The position numbers and the translations under genes are program-made. The notes below the pieces were generated by a model. That model saw only the letters and a program-made list of their open reading frames with translations, had not been told where the DNA came from and did not search any database. From Heloderma charlesbogerti (taxonomy: Eukaryota > Chordata > Lepidosauria > Squamata > Helodermatidae), in contig JANEZZ010000295.1 of NCBI GenBank assembly GCA_026122225.1, forward strand, positions 310,001 to 374,000: a stretch of DNA of 64,000 bases. Reading direction: 5' to 3'. Positions within the stretch are counted from its first letter, which is position 1, and every line of letters begins with the position of its first letter. Shown here piece by piece: positions 24,682 through 34,690 of the stretch.

Positions 24682-25925
24682 GTATCATATTCCTGATTAA
24701 CTCAGCAAATTGACACATGGAGAAGCTCTATTTCTATTTAAATTTGCATTAGAAGAATAAAAAAATCACAAATACATAGCCTAATAACTCAAGGAGTGTA
24801 ACTGGATCCATGATTATAAGTTGCACATAAGAAAAAAGAAATAAATATTATTAACCATTCAGTTCAGTATAAGCAAGCGAAGGAAATTCCAAAATAGTTC
24901 CAAAAAGTGATGCTAGTACTTTATAGTGAACTTCCATGATGCAAAATACTTCAAAAGATTTATGAGTCATATTCAAAAACTTGGAGGCTTCCGATATTCC
25001 TGTGCCCTGCTGGGCTGAAGCCAGCAGTGTGGGAGGAGCGGCAGAGGTGATCTTCAGTCCCTGTCTTCCATCTTTGGCAATTTTCACTAGACAGGCTGTT
25101 AAGTGAGGTGCTTTGGAGGGGGAGGGAAGGAAGCTCGAGGAGACTCAGGATATCTTGTATTCTGGCCTCTCTGGTCTCCTCCCATCCCTGCCCACCCGAA
25201 CACCGTCTTTCCTCCTTCTCTGAGGTTGCTTTTCCAACCTTGAAGGGCAGCCACCTGTGAGGGGGAGTGTGGTTGGATCTCTGACTCCAACTTCTGAGGT
25301 TGGAGCACTCTCTTCAACCTCGAAAGGGTTCTTCTGAGCATTCCTGTGATTGCTGGGATGCTCTCCTAGGGACCATAGGATTGCCCTCTTCGTGTTATAT
25401 CAGGACTAGATAAACTGTGGTTAGTCTTAGCCATGGTTTGTGAAAAGAATCCAGTTTCAAACTATGGTTTATGAAACTTGCTTGATTAGAGATGTAAGAT
25501 TTACAGAAATTTTGAAGCCATGGGAAAAAAAAGATTTCCCCCCTAGAAAAAACCCAGAAATTTTGGGAAAAATAGAAAAACATGCAATACTTCTTTTAAA
25601 TGCTCTTTACAGACCTAAAGTCATTTTGAGATCACTCCTATCGCCCCTAGACAGCATCTGGGGTGCCATAGGATGCTGCAGATCTCCTCCTCCATGCTTG
25701 TAGACACAGCTATGAGCACAGAGGAGGACATCTGATCATGGATCTTCCCTCCTCACCTCCTCCCAGCCACTGCAGAAAGGTCACAACTGAGACCTCATCA
25801 GGGAAGTCGGAGAAGGAGAAAAGGGGACATGCTGGCGGATGGGGATTTGGTGGGGAGGGGAGATGAAAGGCCACAGTACACAATATCCTATGGGCTCACC
25901 AATCCCCTCCCCACCCACCACAAGA

Positions 25926-26212
25926 TGTAGTGATGGCCACCAATTTGGATGGCTTGAAAAGGAGACTGGACAAATTCATGGAGGATAAGGCTATCAATGG
26001 CTACCACTCCTGATGGCAATATGCTACTGCCAATGTCAGAGGCAGTATGCATATGTACCCCTGGGGAATATGGGCAGGAGGGTGCTGTTGCACTCATGTC
26101 CTGCTTGTGGGTTTTCTGTGGGCAGCTGGTTGGCCACTGTGTGAATAGAATGCTGGACTAGATGGACCCTTGGTCTGATCCAGCACAGCTCTTCTTATGT
26201 TCTTATGTAAGT
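25926..26212 (+). mobile_element. CR1 LINE 3' end, second subfamily
   Basis: It encodes the ORF2 C-terminus NLDGLKRRLDKFMEDKAING and ends with GAATGCTGGACTAGATGGACC, CTTGGTCTGATCCAGCA, TTCTTATGTTCTTATGTA. The tail differs from the CR1 copies at 13868, 27625 and 46391. Confidence 0.8.
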
Positions 26213-26382
26213 CAGCTAGATGGGCTCAGAAGACCATCTAGCTGCTTTTTGTATTTTAAATGGAGGAACATGCCCTGCCTGGCTCTTAACAGCAGGGCAT
26301 AAGATAGGCAGATGGCTCTGAACTCAGAGCACTCTGTCTATCAGGAGCACAACCCATAGGACTACATCCTTTCTTGCTTTAG

Positions 26383-26523
26383 GACAGCCTTCCCCAACCT
26401 GGTGCCCTCCAGATGTTTTTGGATTTCAGCTTCCATCAGCCCCAGGAAGCAGGGCCAATATTTGGGAATGTTGGGTGTTTTAGTCCAAAACATCTGGAGG
26501 GTACCAGGTTGGGGAGGGCTGCT
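26383..26523. mobile_element. Palindromic MITE (CCCCAACCTGGTGCCCTCCAGATG ends), intron 2
   Basis: The left arm AGCCTTCCCCAACCTGGTGC and the right arm (GGTACCAGGTTGGGGAGGGCT) are inverted copies, with CTCCAGATGTTTTTGGATTTC opposing GTCCAAAACATCTGGAG. It has no coding capacity and looks like a hAT-type non-autonomous element. Confidence 0.75.
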
Positions 26524-26561
26524 TTAGGAACATAAAAGATATTATGTATAATTTGGTTTGT

Positions 26562-26666
26562 TCCACATCAGAGTTCAGAGCCAAATTATTTTCTTATTTA
26601 TGAGCATGTGATATAGTCAGATCTGTTCAACTCTTTGTTTCTTCTTCCCTTTCAAACATTACATCA
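26562..26666 (+). repeat. Outer inverted-repeat arm, upstream of PAPSS2 exon 3
   Basis: 105 bp whose reverse complement aligns with 29203-29305 at roughly 90% identity by eye. It runs from TCCACATCAGAGTTCAGAGC to AAACATTACATCA. The homology stops abruptly at both ends of both arms. Confidence 0.9.
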
Positions 26667-26730
26667 GCTCAGCCAGCCAGCTTACCCAGCAGCTCAGCCA
26701 ATGGATAAACATCCACCAAGATGATAGGAG

Positions 26731-26756
26731 ACACACACACACACACACACACACAC
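26731..26756. repeat. (AC)13 microsatellite
   Basis: Thirteen uninterrupted AC units lie in intron 2. Confidence 0.95.
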
Positions 26757-26761
26757 GTTAG

Positions 26762-26834
26762 ATAGAATCATAGACTCATAGGGTTGGAAGGGCACTACAA
26801 GACTGTCAAGTCCAACCCCTTGCTCAGTGCAGGA
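26762..26834 (-). mobile_element. CR1 LINE 3' end; inner inverted-repeat arm upstream of exon 3
   Basis: ATAGAATCATAGACTCATAG, GGTTGGAAGGGCACTACAAG and GTCCAACCCCTTGCTCAGTG are the inverse of the CR1 terminus at 27712-27784. The pair flanks exon 3. Confidence 0.88.
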
Positions 26835-26837
26835 AGC

Positions 26838-26925
26838 CTGATTCCCAAGCTGCAAGTACTAACCAGGGCTGACCCTGCTTAGCTTCCAAGATCAGACAAG
26901 ATCAGGCACATCCAGATGTAGCTAT
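26838..26925 (-). ncRNA. 5S rRNA-derived fragment (pseudogene or 5S-type SINE head)
   Basis: On the minus strand it reads GCCTGATCTTGTCTGATCTT, GGAAGCTAAGCAGGGTCAGC, CCTGGTTAGTACTTG. It follows vertebrate 5S rRNA from about base 25 to base 75, including the internal promoter region, with CpG-decay changes. The later GGGAATC piece follows after a deletion. It abuts the CR1 fragment directly. It could be a 5S pseudogene or the head of a 5S-derived SINE such as those reported from lizards. Confidence 0.8.
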
Positions 26926-27066
26926 AAGGAACAAAGATGTTTATTCAATGAGTTAAATGTTGCATGTGTTTTGCAATTAATTTTATGACACTTTTATGAA
27001 TTTGAGGAGATTTTGGTGTACACAGAACATTACAGATTTGTTTCATATGCTACCTATGATTAACAG

Positions 27067-27302
27067 GACTTTCCGGTGCTGGTAAGACAACCATTGGATT
27101 TGCACTTGAAGAATACCTTGTGTCTCATGGCATCCCTTGCTACTCCCTTGATGGGGATAACATTCGCCACGGTCTCAACAAAAATCTAGGTTTCTCTGCT
27201 GATGACCGAGAAGAAAACATCCGCCGTATTGCTGAAGTGGCCAGGCTGTTTGCTGATGCTGGCCTGGTTTGCATAACTAGTTTCATTTCTCCTTACACAA
27301 AG
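27067..27302 (+). CDS. PAPSS2: PAPSS2 exon 3: APS kinase P-loop and nucleotide-binding core
   Basis: The acceptor is ATTAACAG and the donor AAG|GTAAAC; the exon is 236 nt long. It encodes about residues 49-127. The Walker A loop GLSGAGKTT (49-57) binds the ATP phosphates. [13 protein letters not shown] and [20 protein letters not shown] supply the APS-binding and lid elements typical of APS kinase. It ends in [10 protein letters not shown]. All catalytic motifs are intact. Because 236 is not a multiple of three, skipping this exon would shift the frame and destroy the kinase. Two nested inverted-repeat pairs flank the exon (see the repeat entries at 26562-29305). Confidence 0.97.
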
Positions 27303-27624
27303 GTAAACCTGTCAAAATAATTCTTCCAAGAAACTGCATATTTTCGCATCTGTTTTAAAAAACTGCTTTTGCTAGTATTTGTTCTCTTGAACTGTGCAAC
27401 TTTCAACAAATATTAGCAAAGGTAGCTTTTTAAAAAGGATGGAAAATATGCAGTTTCTACATTAAATGTTTTGATATAACAGCAGTTATGAAAAAACCCA
27501 AGCTCTTCTAAATGTCTTACTTTCCATGTAAAGTGGGGTTAGAATCGAAGTGGATGTAATACTCATATTGAAATTATGCAAATATATTGAGATCTGTTAT
27601 AAAATATAAATACACCTCTAGCAT

Positions 27625-27790
27625 TACCTAGGGAGGTGGTGGCCTCTCCCACACTGGAGGCGTTCAAGACGAGGCTGGACAGCCATCTGTCAGGGATGCT
27701 CTGACTTGCATTCCTGCATTGAGCAGGGGGTTGGACTCGATGGCCTTGTAGGCCCCTTCCAACCCTACTATTCTATGATTCTATGATTAT
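27625..27790 (+). mobile_element. CR1 LINE 3' end, intron 3; inner inverted-repeat arm
   Basis: The ORF2 C-terminus (CTAGGGAGGTGGTGGCCTCT, GGCGTTCAAGACGAGGCTGG) is followed by the CR1 3' tail ending TTCTATGATTCTATGATT, the typical short tandem terminus. 27712-27784 pairs with 26762-26834. Confidence 0.93.
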
Positions 27791-28362
27791 TAGCAAGAAC
27801 TGAGAGAGTCCATTTTTTCATGAAGAAGGGGCTGTTCTCTTTTGGAATATAACACCCCTGTACATTATCAAAGCCTCTGTGCTTTATCAATGCTGCTTTC
27901 AAAAATCACCTAGCCATACAAGGAGCATCCTGCTGTGTGGGTGTTCGTCTTTGTCTTGATGAAGCATGGCAAACAGAAGAATGGAGTTACTGAGATGGCT
28001 GTTCCCCATGGCCCTGTAGGGGGTTGTAACTTATCTTGGTCTTCCTCCTCTTTCTCCTGCCATGGTCACCTTTAAGAGGGTATGTCCTTCGTGATGGCCA
28101 ATCCTTCCTCCTCCCATCACTCTGCTAACATTTGCCATTGGTTCTATATCTTTGTCTCTTTGATGGTTACTGCCACCGCTAGATATACTTCGTGGAGCCA
28201 AAATCCTATAGCCAAATGAAACTCCCAGTTTCAGCCTCTATCTGGAAGCATAACGTCTGGACTGGCTTTATCATTGCACATTGTGGCCATTTCCAGCTAC
28301 CATGGTCGTGACAGCCTTTCCCACCAGTACTTTCTCCAACTCCCCACCCCCACCCCCACCAC

Positions 28363-28470
28363 TCCCTGGTACCCACTTGTGCCCCCCACCAATGTCTCCT
28401 CCCCAACCCTCTCCCACTAGTCCAGCCCATCACAGGAGCACATGTTTTTGTTAGTATGTTTTATACTGAC
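28363..28470 (+). repeat. Direct repeat, copy 1 (intron 3)
   Basis: CCCTGGTACCCACTTGTG, CCAATGTCTCCTCCCC and CCAGCCCATCACAGGAGCAC through TTTGTTAGTA recur at 28999-29101. The copies are about 636 bp apart and share a border in C-rich sequence. Confidence 0.8.
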
Positions 28471-28671
28471 AAGACTTAGAGCAGGTGTCCCCAACACAGG
28501 ACCTCCAGTTGTGCCCACAAAGTGCAATCCCAGCTCCCTTCAAAAAAATAATTTTAATAAAAACTTGAAAGATGTTTGGGTGCCAGGTTCTCCTTCCTGT
28601 TCTTGAATGTGCTGCTGATCAGCAGTTTGGCGGGCAGGAAGAGAAGGAAAGAGTTGCTTCCTGGCCCCACC

Positions 28672-28998
28672 CAATCTTCCACTCCTACAGACCTTTCCCC
28701 TTTGCTCTCCCTCTCTGTCCACTCCCAGCCAATAGCCTTCCTGTTTCTCTCCCCCAACCCTTTTCTTGCTGTTTCTCTCCCCTCTACTCCTTTGCTTTGC
28801 TATTTCCCCTCCCAGCCTCTATCCTCACTATTTCTCCACCCAGCTCTTGTGTTTCTCTCTGCCTTAGCCTCCAGCCTTGCTATCTCTCTCTTCTCTACTT
28901 CTTTGCCTTGCAATTTTCCCCTCTCCTGCCTTTAGCTTTGCTGTATTCTCCCCCAACTCTTTACCTCACTGTTTCTCCCCCTCCTAACCTTTAGCCTT
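28672..28998 (+). repeat. Pyrimidine-rich degenerate minisatellite
   Basis: A run of about 330 bp is dominated by C and T on the + strand, with recurring TTTCTCTCCCC and GCCTTGCTATTTC-like words in loose 30-70-bp units. It is non-coding; the long proline/leucine-rich frames here are composition artefacts. Confidence 0.75.
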
Positions 28999-29101
28999 CC
29001 CTGGTACCCAGCTGTGTTTCCTCCTAATGTCTCCTTCCCCCTTCCCCTACCAGTAGGCCAGCCCATCACAGAAGCACATGCTTTTGTTAGTATTGATACT
29101 G
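28999..29101 (+). repeat. Direct repeat, copy 2 (intron 3)
   Basis: It starts CCCTGGTACCCAGCTGTG and contains GGCCAGCCCATCACAGAAGC and TTTTGTTAGTA. It matches 28363-28470. Together with the pyrimidine tract it suggests a local duplication or an element with repeated ends. Confidence 0.8.
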
Positions 29102-29202
29102 AAAAGTTAGATTTTATTTAAGACATTGTGATATTGCTAAGTGAAGACATTATATCAGAACTTGGCTATGTAAAAATCAGTATTCTTGGCCAGTTTTTAA
29201 CC

Positions 29203-29305
29203 TGATGTAATGTTTGAAAGGGAAGAAGGAATGAAGAGTTGAACAGATCTGGATATCGCATGCTCATAAATAAGAAAATAATTTGGCTCTGAACTCTGAT
29301 GTGGA
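29203..29305 (-). repeat. Outer inverted-repeat arm, downstream of PAPSS2 exon 3
   Basis: It begins TGATGTAATGTTTGAAAGGG and ends CTCTGATGTGGA, and is the inverse partner of 26562-26666. The loop between arms is 2.54 kb and contains exon 3. Confidence 0.9.
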
Positions 29306-29339
29306 AAAATGAAGGTCTAGGCAAGGCTTTTGCTAGTTA

Positions 29340-30215
29340 GCACACTCAGTCAGGGCCAACAGCAGAGTCCAGCGGGCCCTCAGCATTTTGCTGCTAATGG
29401 GCCCTTGCCTCTCCTCCCGTTGCTCCCACCCACCTCCAGAGAAGGCTCTTGCCTGCCTACCTTCACAGCCCCTTCCCCGCATGCCTGTTGACACCTCAGA
29501 AGATCCTCACCCAGCCGCCTGTTCGCTGCTGCGAAAGCCCCTTGTTCCTTTGCCCACCCTGCCCACCGCTGCTGCTGCTGTTGCAGTCCTTTACCACCCA
29601 CCCACCCACCGCTGCTGCTGCCGCCGCTGCCACCACTGCAACCCCCGCCCACCCATCCAGGTTTTTGAACATGGGGGTTAGCGGCAGTGGCAGCTTTTCC
29701 TCCTCTTCAGCTGGCCAGACCCACTGGCAAAGTGCCATGGCACCTGGTCCCCCAAGCTTGCAGGCCCTGTGTGGGATTTGTTAAAGTTTTTGTTTTACTT
29801 ATGTTTTAAGTAGCAGCAGTCTGAAGTAATCGGATGCTGCCTGTGGTGGTGGTGGTGGTGGTGGTGGTAGGGACTCAGCCAATGAGGGCAAAGGAATAAA
29901 GATCAACTGTGCCCTCATTGGCCATGCCCCCCCCAGAGGAAGCATCTGATTGGTGCAGATTGCTGTTACTCAAAATGTACGTTTTAAAAAGATTAATTTA
30001 AAATGGGACACTGCAGGGCCTGCAGGCCCAGCTGTGATGCAGACCTTTTGGCTAGGTGGGCGAGGAAGAAGAGGAAGATGGCGGCAGCTGCAGCAGGTAG
30101 CTCTGGGAGAGGGAGAGACCTTCTGAGTCACCAGGCCCTCAGCAGCCGCCTGGCTGTGCTGACCCCTGATGCCGGGCCTGCACTCAGTGACATTACTGCT
30201 GCTGCTTCTACTTAG
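29340..30215. other. GC-rich intronic segment with trinucleotide runs and a YY1-like motif
   Basis: It holds CTG/CCG-type runs (29565-29645), a (GGT)n run (29843-29868) and, at 30075-30085, AAGATGGCGGC, which is the classical YY1-binding core. Frames rich in Ala/Pro reflect composition. It might be the GC-rich 5' part of a retroelement or an intragenic regulatory region. No homology was recognised. Confidence 0.4.
29843..29868. repeat. (GGT)n microsatellite
   Basis: About nine TGG units. Confidence 0.9.
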
Positions 30216-30317
30216 AATGTGTTTAATGCCAGTAGTGTACTAGGAGCGGCAAAGAAAAAGGGTGGGCAGATTGTCATTTGTGGTCAACCAATTACAGCTA
30301 AGTTGGGAGCTACGTAA

Positions 30318-30815
<498 letters not shown>

Positions 30816-31022
30816 TGAGCAGCTTTGGTTGGCTTTGGCTGCACCCTGAACCACTTTGAACAAGAGTAATTAGATAAACCTCTGAGAGATGCTGGGGGCC
30901 TGCTGGGCCATGGCTGACTGGGCAGGCACGAACCTGCCACAGCTGTGATGTATCAGCGACAGGGGACTCCAGTAGCACATGTTCTAGCCTTAAGCCTAGT
31001 TAGCTGGAGGAAGGTATGCTGC

Positions 31023-31382
31023 ATTGCAGGGTGTAGAACTTCTTTCAGCCCAAGGGCCAAATTCCATTCCAGAGATGCTTTTGGGGGCCACCTTCCAATG
31101 GTGGGTGGAGTGAAAGGCAAAAGGGTAGGGCCAAACTACAAAAAATACCAGCATATTCTAAAGCTCTTATTGTCAGTAACTAAGCCTTAGGAGAAGCATT
31201 TCGTCTTTTTACAATGGGAGAAAAATGGCACAAAATCCTGGAAACTACCTAATGATTGGCAGTTGGGGAAAGAAGGGGGGCATGGGAAGGGGAGTGTTCT
31301 TCAGGGTAACCCTGGGGGGCTGGATTGGGACCCCCAGAGGGCTGGGTTTGGCCCCAGACCTGAGGTTCTGCACACCTGTTGT
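31023..31382. mobile_element. Non-autonomous DNA transposon, hAT-like (intron 4)
   Basis: The left end GGTGTAGAACTTCTTTCAGC..AAGGGCCAAATTCC is inversely related to the right end GGGTTTGGCCCCAGACCTGA..GGTTCTGCACACC. The length is about 360 bp and there is no transposase. It occupies much of the 853-bp intron 4. Confidence 0.65.
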
Positions 31383-31573
31383 ATTAGGAGGTAACTGTTT
31401 CTGCATAGACTTTTGACCTATGCCATTGGTAAGAAGTCTCCAGCAGTTAATACAAAGGACACAAAAGCTTTTCATAAGCATGAATGCCCTGAAAGAGAAT
31501 ATGTTTGCTTTGCTATGTTTACCATTTGATTGGCATGTTATTCTCTCAAGTAAATGAATTGCCCACGATCTAG

Positions 31574-31692
31574 GCTTCACTGGAATTGATTCAGAATATG
31601 AAAAACCAGAAATGCCTGAACTTGTTTTGAAAACCAACATTTATTCAGTGACTGAATGCATTCAGAACATCGTGGAGCTCTTACAAGAACAG
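31574..31692 (+). CDS. PAPSS2: PAPSS2 exon 5: end of the APS kinase domain
   Basis: The acceptor is CACGATCTAG, with a weaker pyrimidine tract than its neighbours, and the donor is CAG|GTAATC. The exon encodes about residues 174-213: the split Gly, then [39 protein letters not shown]. FTGIDSxYEKP is conserved in animal PAPS synthases and marks the end of the kinase fold. The last helix ([15 protein letters not shown]) matches human VSDCVHQVVELLQEQ. Only a 100-bp intron separates it from exon 6. Confidence 0.95.
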
Positions 31693-31792
31693 GTAATCCT
31701 GCTTTGGCATGAATATGTAACTGGACATAGAAAAAAATGTCTTTTCACAGATCCACTTGTGACAATTAATGTTTCTGCTTTTTATCCACTAG

Positions 31793-31906
31793 AACATTGT
31801 TCCTCCAACTGCAATCAAGGATGTTCTTGAACTGTTTGTACCTGAAAACAAAGTTGAACAAGCATGGGCTGAAGCCAATACACTGCCTTCTGTAAAAATC
31901 ACCAAG
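31793..31906 (+). CDS. PAPSS2: PAPSS2 exon 6: linker between kinase and sulfurylase domains
   Basis: The exon is 114 nt, in phase 0 at both ends, with acceptor TTATCCACTAG and donor AAG|GTAGGT. It encodes about residues 214-251: [38 protein letters not shown]. It corresponds to human [38 protein letters not shown] and is one of the less conserved parts of the protein, as expected of a linker. Being a multiple of three and in phase, it is the only internal exon after exon 2 that could be skipped without a frameshift. Confidence 0.95.
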
Positions 31907-31984
31907 GTAGGTGATGAGTTGTGGAGGTGTCGTTGTGTCAGTCCAGCCTTCCAGATGTACTGGACTGCAACTTCCATCATTCTT

Positions 31985-32165
31985 TCTACATTTGAACGTA
32001 TCGCCGACCGTTGTCAGCTTCATTTGGACGTTTATTTAGATATATATAGACTGCTTATATTAATGTATAGATTTGAAATAGAAGTTTTTAATCTTTTCCT
32101 TTCTCCTTTTTCTTTTTCTTTTTTAAATTAATGGCGTTATGAACAATTGTTGCTATGGAAAGGGC
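31985..32165 (+). mobile_element. L1 LINE 3' end (intron 6)
   Basis: ACATTTGAACGTATCGCC, GTTGTCAGCTTCATTTGGAC and CTGCTTATATTAATGTATAG match 51535-51640, the 3' end of the larger L1 remnant, including the TATGAACAATTGTTGC tail segment. Confidence 0.65.
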
Positions 32166-32534
32166 CCCCAGAAAGGCTTCTGTCTTCTCAGCTAAGTCTA
32201 GCAGAAGTCCTTGGCCCCTACGGTGTATTACAATAGCAAAGGGAAGCTAATGAAAGAATTTATAGGTTGCCATTAAGTCTCAGGCACTCAGAATCAAAAT
32301 AGAAATGACCATCAGTGTCTGGTGGGTACCTAAGCTTATCCATGCTTTTAGATCCATGCTTTTCAAACTGTCCACTAAGGAACTGCAGGGTAACTCAGAA
32401 GCTTATCCAGGGTTTCTCAATAAGACCAGCGGTGGCAGACAAATGTCTATACAAGGCCTCTTTCCCACCACTCTACCACTTATCCTTTGCAATAAGCAGC
32501 TGCTGGATGAGAGTGCTGGGTGTGTTTTATGGCA

Positions 32535-32690
32535 GAGGTGGGCAGCAGGTAGATTTCCTGATATCTTGGACCTCAGCTCTCAGAAGCCCCTGCCAGCATG
32601 GCCAATGTCAGAAATGCTGGGAAATGGATTCCACAACATCTGGAGACCTACTTGCTGCCCACACCTGTTCTGGGGTACATACTCACTTCA
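32535..32690. mobile_element. Diverged palindromic MITE (intron 6)
   Basis: GAGGTGGGCAGCAGGTAGAT opposes ACTTGCTGCCCACACCTG, with CCAGCATGGCCAATGTCAG near the centre. It is an older member of the CCAGATGT family. Confidence 0.5.
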
Positions 32691-33640
32691 TGCACCCCCA
32701 TCATGAGGCCCAATAGTTGTGGGCAGCATTCTCTGCTCATTCTGAGTACATCTTAAAGCTCTACCTCTTCAGCCTCATGCAGGGCTTCTGCAACCAGTGT
32801 ACAGAGGTTCCTTGACAGACAGTGTAGAAGAGATTCTCTGATGGTAAGAAATCTGAAAACCACTGTCCTAGTATTTTTTTAAAAAAAATAAACCGTGCAC
32901 TTTTGTCCTTTGCGTATGATGAATATTCAGCAACCACTATAGTCAACAGTTCTGCTGGGTTATTCCCAACGTCTTTTTTCTTTGGTGCTCTTAAACTAGA
33001 GAGGGAAGAACTAGCAATTTTCGAGGTTGCCCAAATTCTCTGAAATACAGTTTCATGCTCATTTTTGCCTTGCTCCCGTTGTCAATCTGTTTTTCGGCTT
33101 GTATGAACAGGAAAAGTGCCCATTTCGAATGGGGAAAAAGTGCATTTCTGCCCATATTTTTCAAAAGTGTGCACTTCTCCCTATTTGAACGCGACTGCAG
33201 TTTTAATGGATTTGTGAACATTTCTTGAGAAGTGTTCTACTGGTCTGGAATTGAGAACATGACATTTTCAGATGATCTGTGAACATAAACTATATTCTCG
33301 TACATCCCTTAAAATGCAGTGTTGTTTCCAATGACACATGTAGCCACCTACTGGCTAATATTTGCAGATGCAGTCACTCATTTTCACACGTCTGTGTCGT
33401 TGGAAATTAATGCCAAGCTAATGCATCTGTTCCTGTAGAAATACTAGTTTGGGCTGGCATGTCCCGTATCCAGTGGAGGCTGTTGGCTCTGTTGTCAGTG
33501 CTTTGTGCCTTGGACAACTCCTTTAGAGTTCTGACTGAAACCTGGAACAGATTCACTACCCCACTGACATCCTAGCCACCAGCCTCCACTTGCCCATATC
33601 ATAAGATAATTAAGGTCAACCTGGGTTAGCATTTTGATGC
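32691..33640. other. No gene or classified repeat recognised (intron 6)
   Basis: Unique intronic sequence with an A-rich run at about 32873-32890. Confidence 0.45.
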
Positions 33641-33650
33641 AAGACCACAG

Positions 33651-33752
33651 CTCAGCCTTCCCCAACCTGGTGCTCTCCAGATGTGTTGGGCTACAACTCC
33701 CATGAACCCAGCCAGCAACACATCTGGAGGGCACCAGATTGGGAAAGGCAGT
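33651..33752. mobile_element. Palindromic MITE, short form (intron 6)
   Basis: AGCCTTCCCCAACCTGGTGC and (inverted) GCACCAGATTGGGAAAGGC enclose CTCCAGATGTGTTGGGCTAC opposed to CAACACATCTGGAG. An internal deletion shortened it to about 100 bp. Confidence 0.75.
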
Positions 33753-34117
33753 CATAGTTAATAGACTCAGGATGAAATTAGATGTGATACTGATTGTTTG
33801 AATTCAATTAATGTGCACTTCAACAAAAATATATAAACAGCAGCGTGGGGTGGGTGGGCAGGAGCAGAACTGCAGGCAGTAGGTAGGGAGAATTTAACCC
33901 TTTCCCCCCTCACCCCAGAAGCGTGGATCAGCAGGGAAGACTCTGTTAACCCCAACAGGTGATGCAGGTTACTGTGTTCTTTCTCCTGAATTATTTTTGC
34001 ACAATTAATATCCTGAGAGATTCCTACAGAGTCAAAGTTTGTTTTGCCATTTCTTAATTCTGACATTTAATGGAGCTGTGGTTACTAGCTTAGTATAATG
34101 ATAGCTTATCTATATCT

Positions 34118-34690
34118 TTTGTTTGTTTGTTTTTAAAAAGTCTTGCCCGCCTTTTAGGGCAGAAGCCCACCCAAGGCAGCTCACAGCAATAAAATACATA
34201 AAAACAGTTAAAATATTAAAAGCGATAAAAACATAAACACAATAGAATAGCAATACAACAACAATAAAAGCCTACAATAAAACCAGCAGCAGCAGCAACA
34301 GCAATAACAGCAGTCATATCAAGAGAAGGCCATGGTAAAATAATATGTTTTCAAGGCCTTTTTAAAAGCCTGCAATGACGGAGCATGGCGGACCTCTGAT
34401 GGCAACTTGTTCCAAAGGTGTGGGGCCACTGCAGAGAAGGCCCTCTCACGTGTGGTCACCCACCTGACTGCTCACGAGTGGGCAAATGAGAAGGGCCTCT
34501 CTTTCTTATCTTCAAGTGTGGGCAGATTGATATGGGTAGAGGCGGTCCTTCAAGTAACTTGGTCCCAAACCGTTTAAGACTTTAAAGGTCAAAATCAGCA
34601 CTTTAACTTGGGCTTGGAAACACACGGGTAAGCAGTGCAGCTGATGGCACCAATCTCTTGGCACCAGTTCCAACATTCCAGCCCTGTTCA
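34118..34690 (-). mobile_element. L2-clade LINE 3' end (intron 6)
   Basis: On the + strand: GCCCGCCTTTTAGGGCAGAA, an A-rich 3'UTR with CAGCAGCAGCAGC, then decayed ORF2 C-terminus (GGGGCCACTGCAGAGAAGGC, AGACTTTAAAGGTCAAAATC). Confidence 0.75.

Noticed and set aside
27120..27320. Reading 27120-27320 as a separate small gene
   Set aside because: It is the internal part of PAPSS2 exon 3 read on into the intron; the true exon ends at the donor after 27302.
28572..28994. 140- and 119-codon Leu/Pro/Ser-rich frames
   Set aside because: Composition effect of the polypyrimidine minisatellite.
29388..29784. Pro/Ala/Ser-rich frames of 97-111 codons
   Set aside because: Produced by GC-rich trinucleotide repeats in intron 3, open in several frames at once.
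30078..30215. Alternative first exon starting ATGGCGGC in intron 3
   Set aside because: The apparent donor leaves phase 1, whereas exon 4 starts in phase 0, so no in-frame PAPSS2 isoform would result. Kept only as a regulatory hypothesis.
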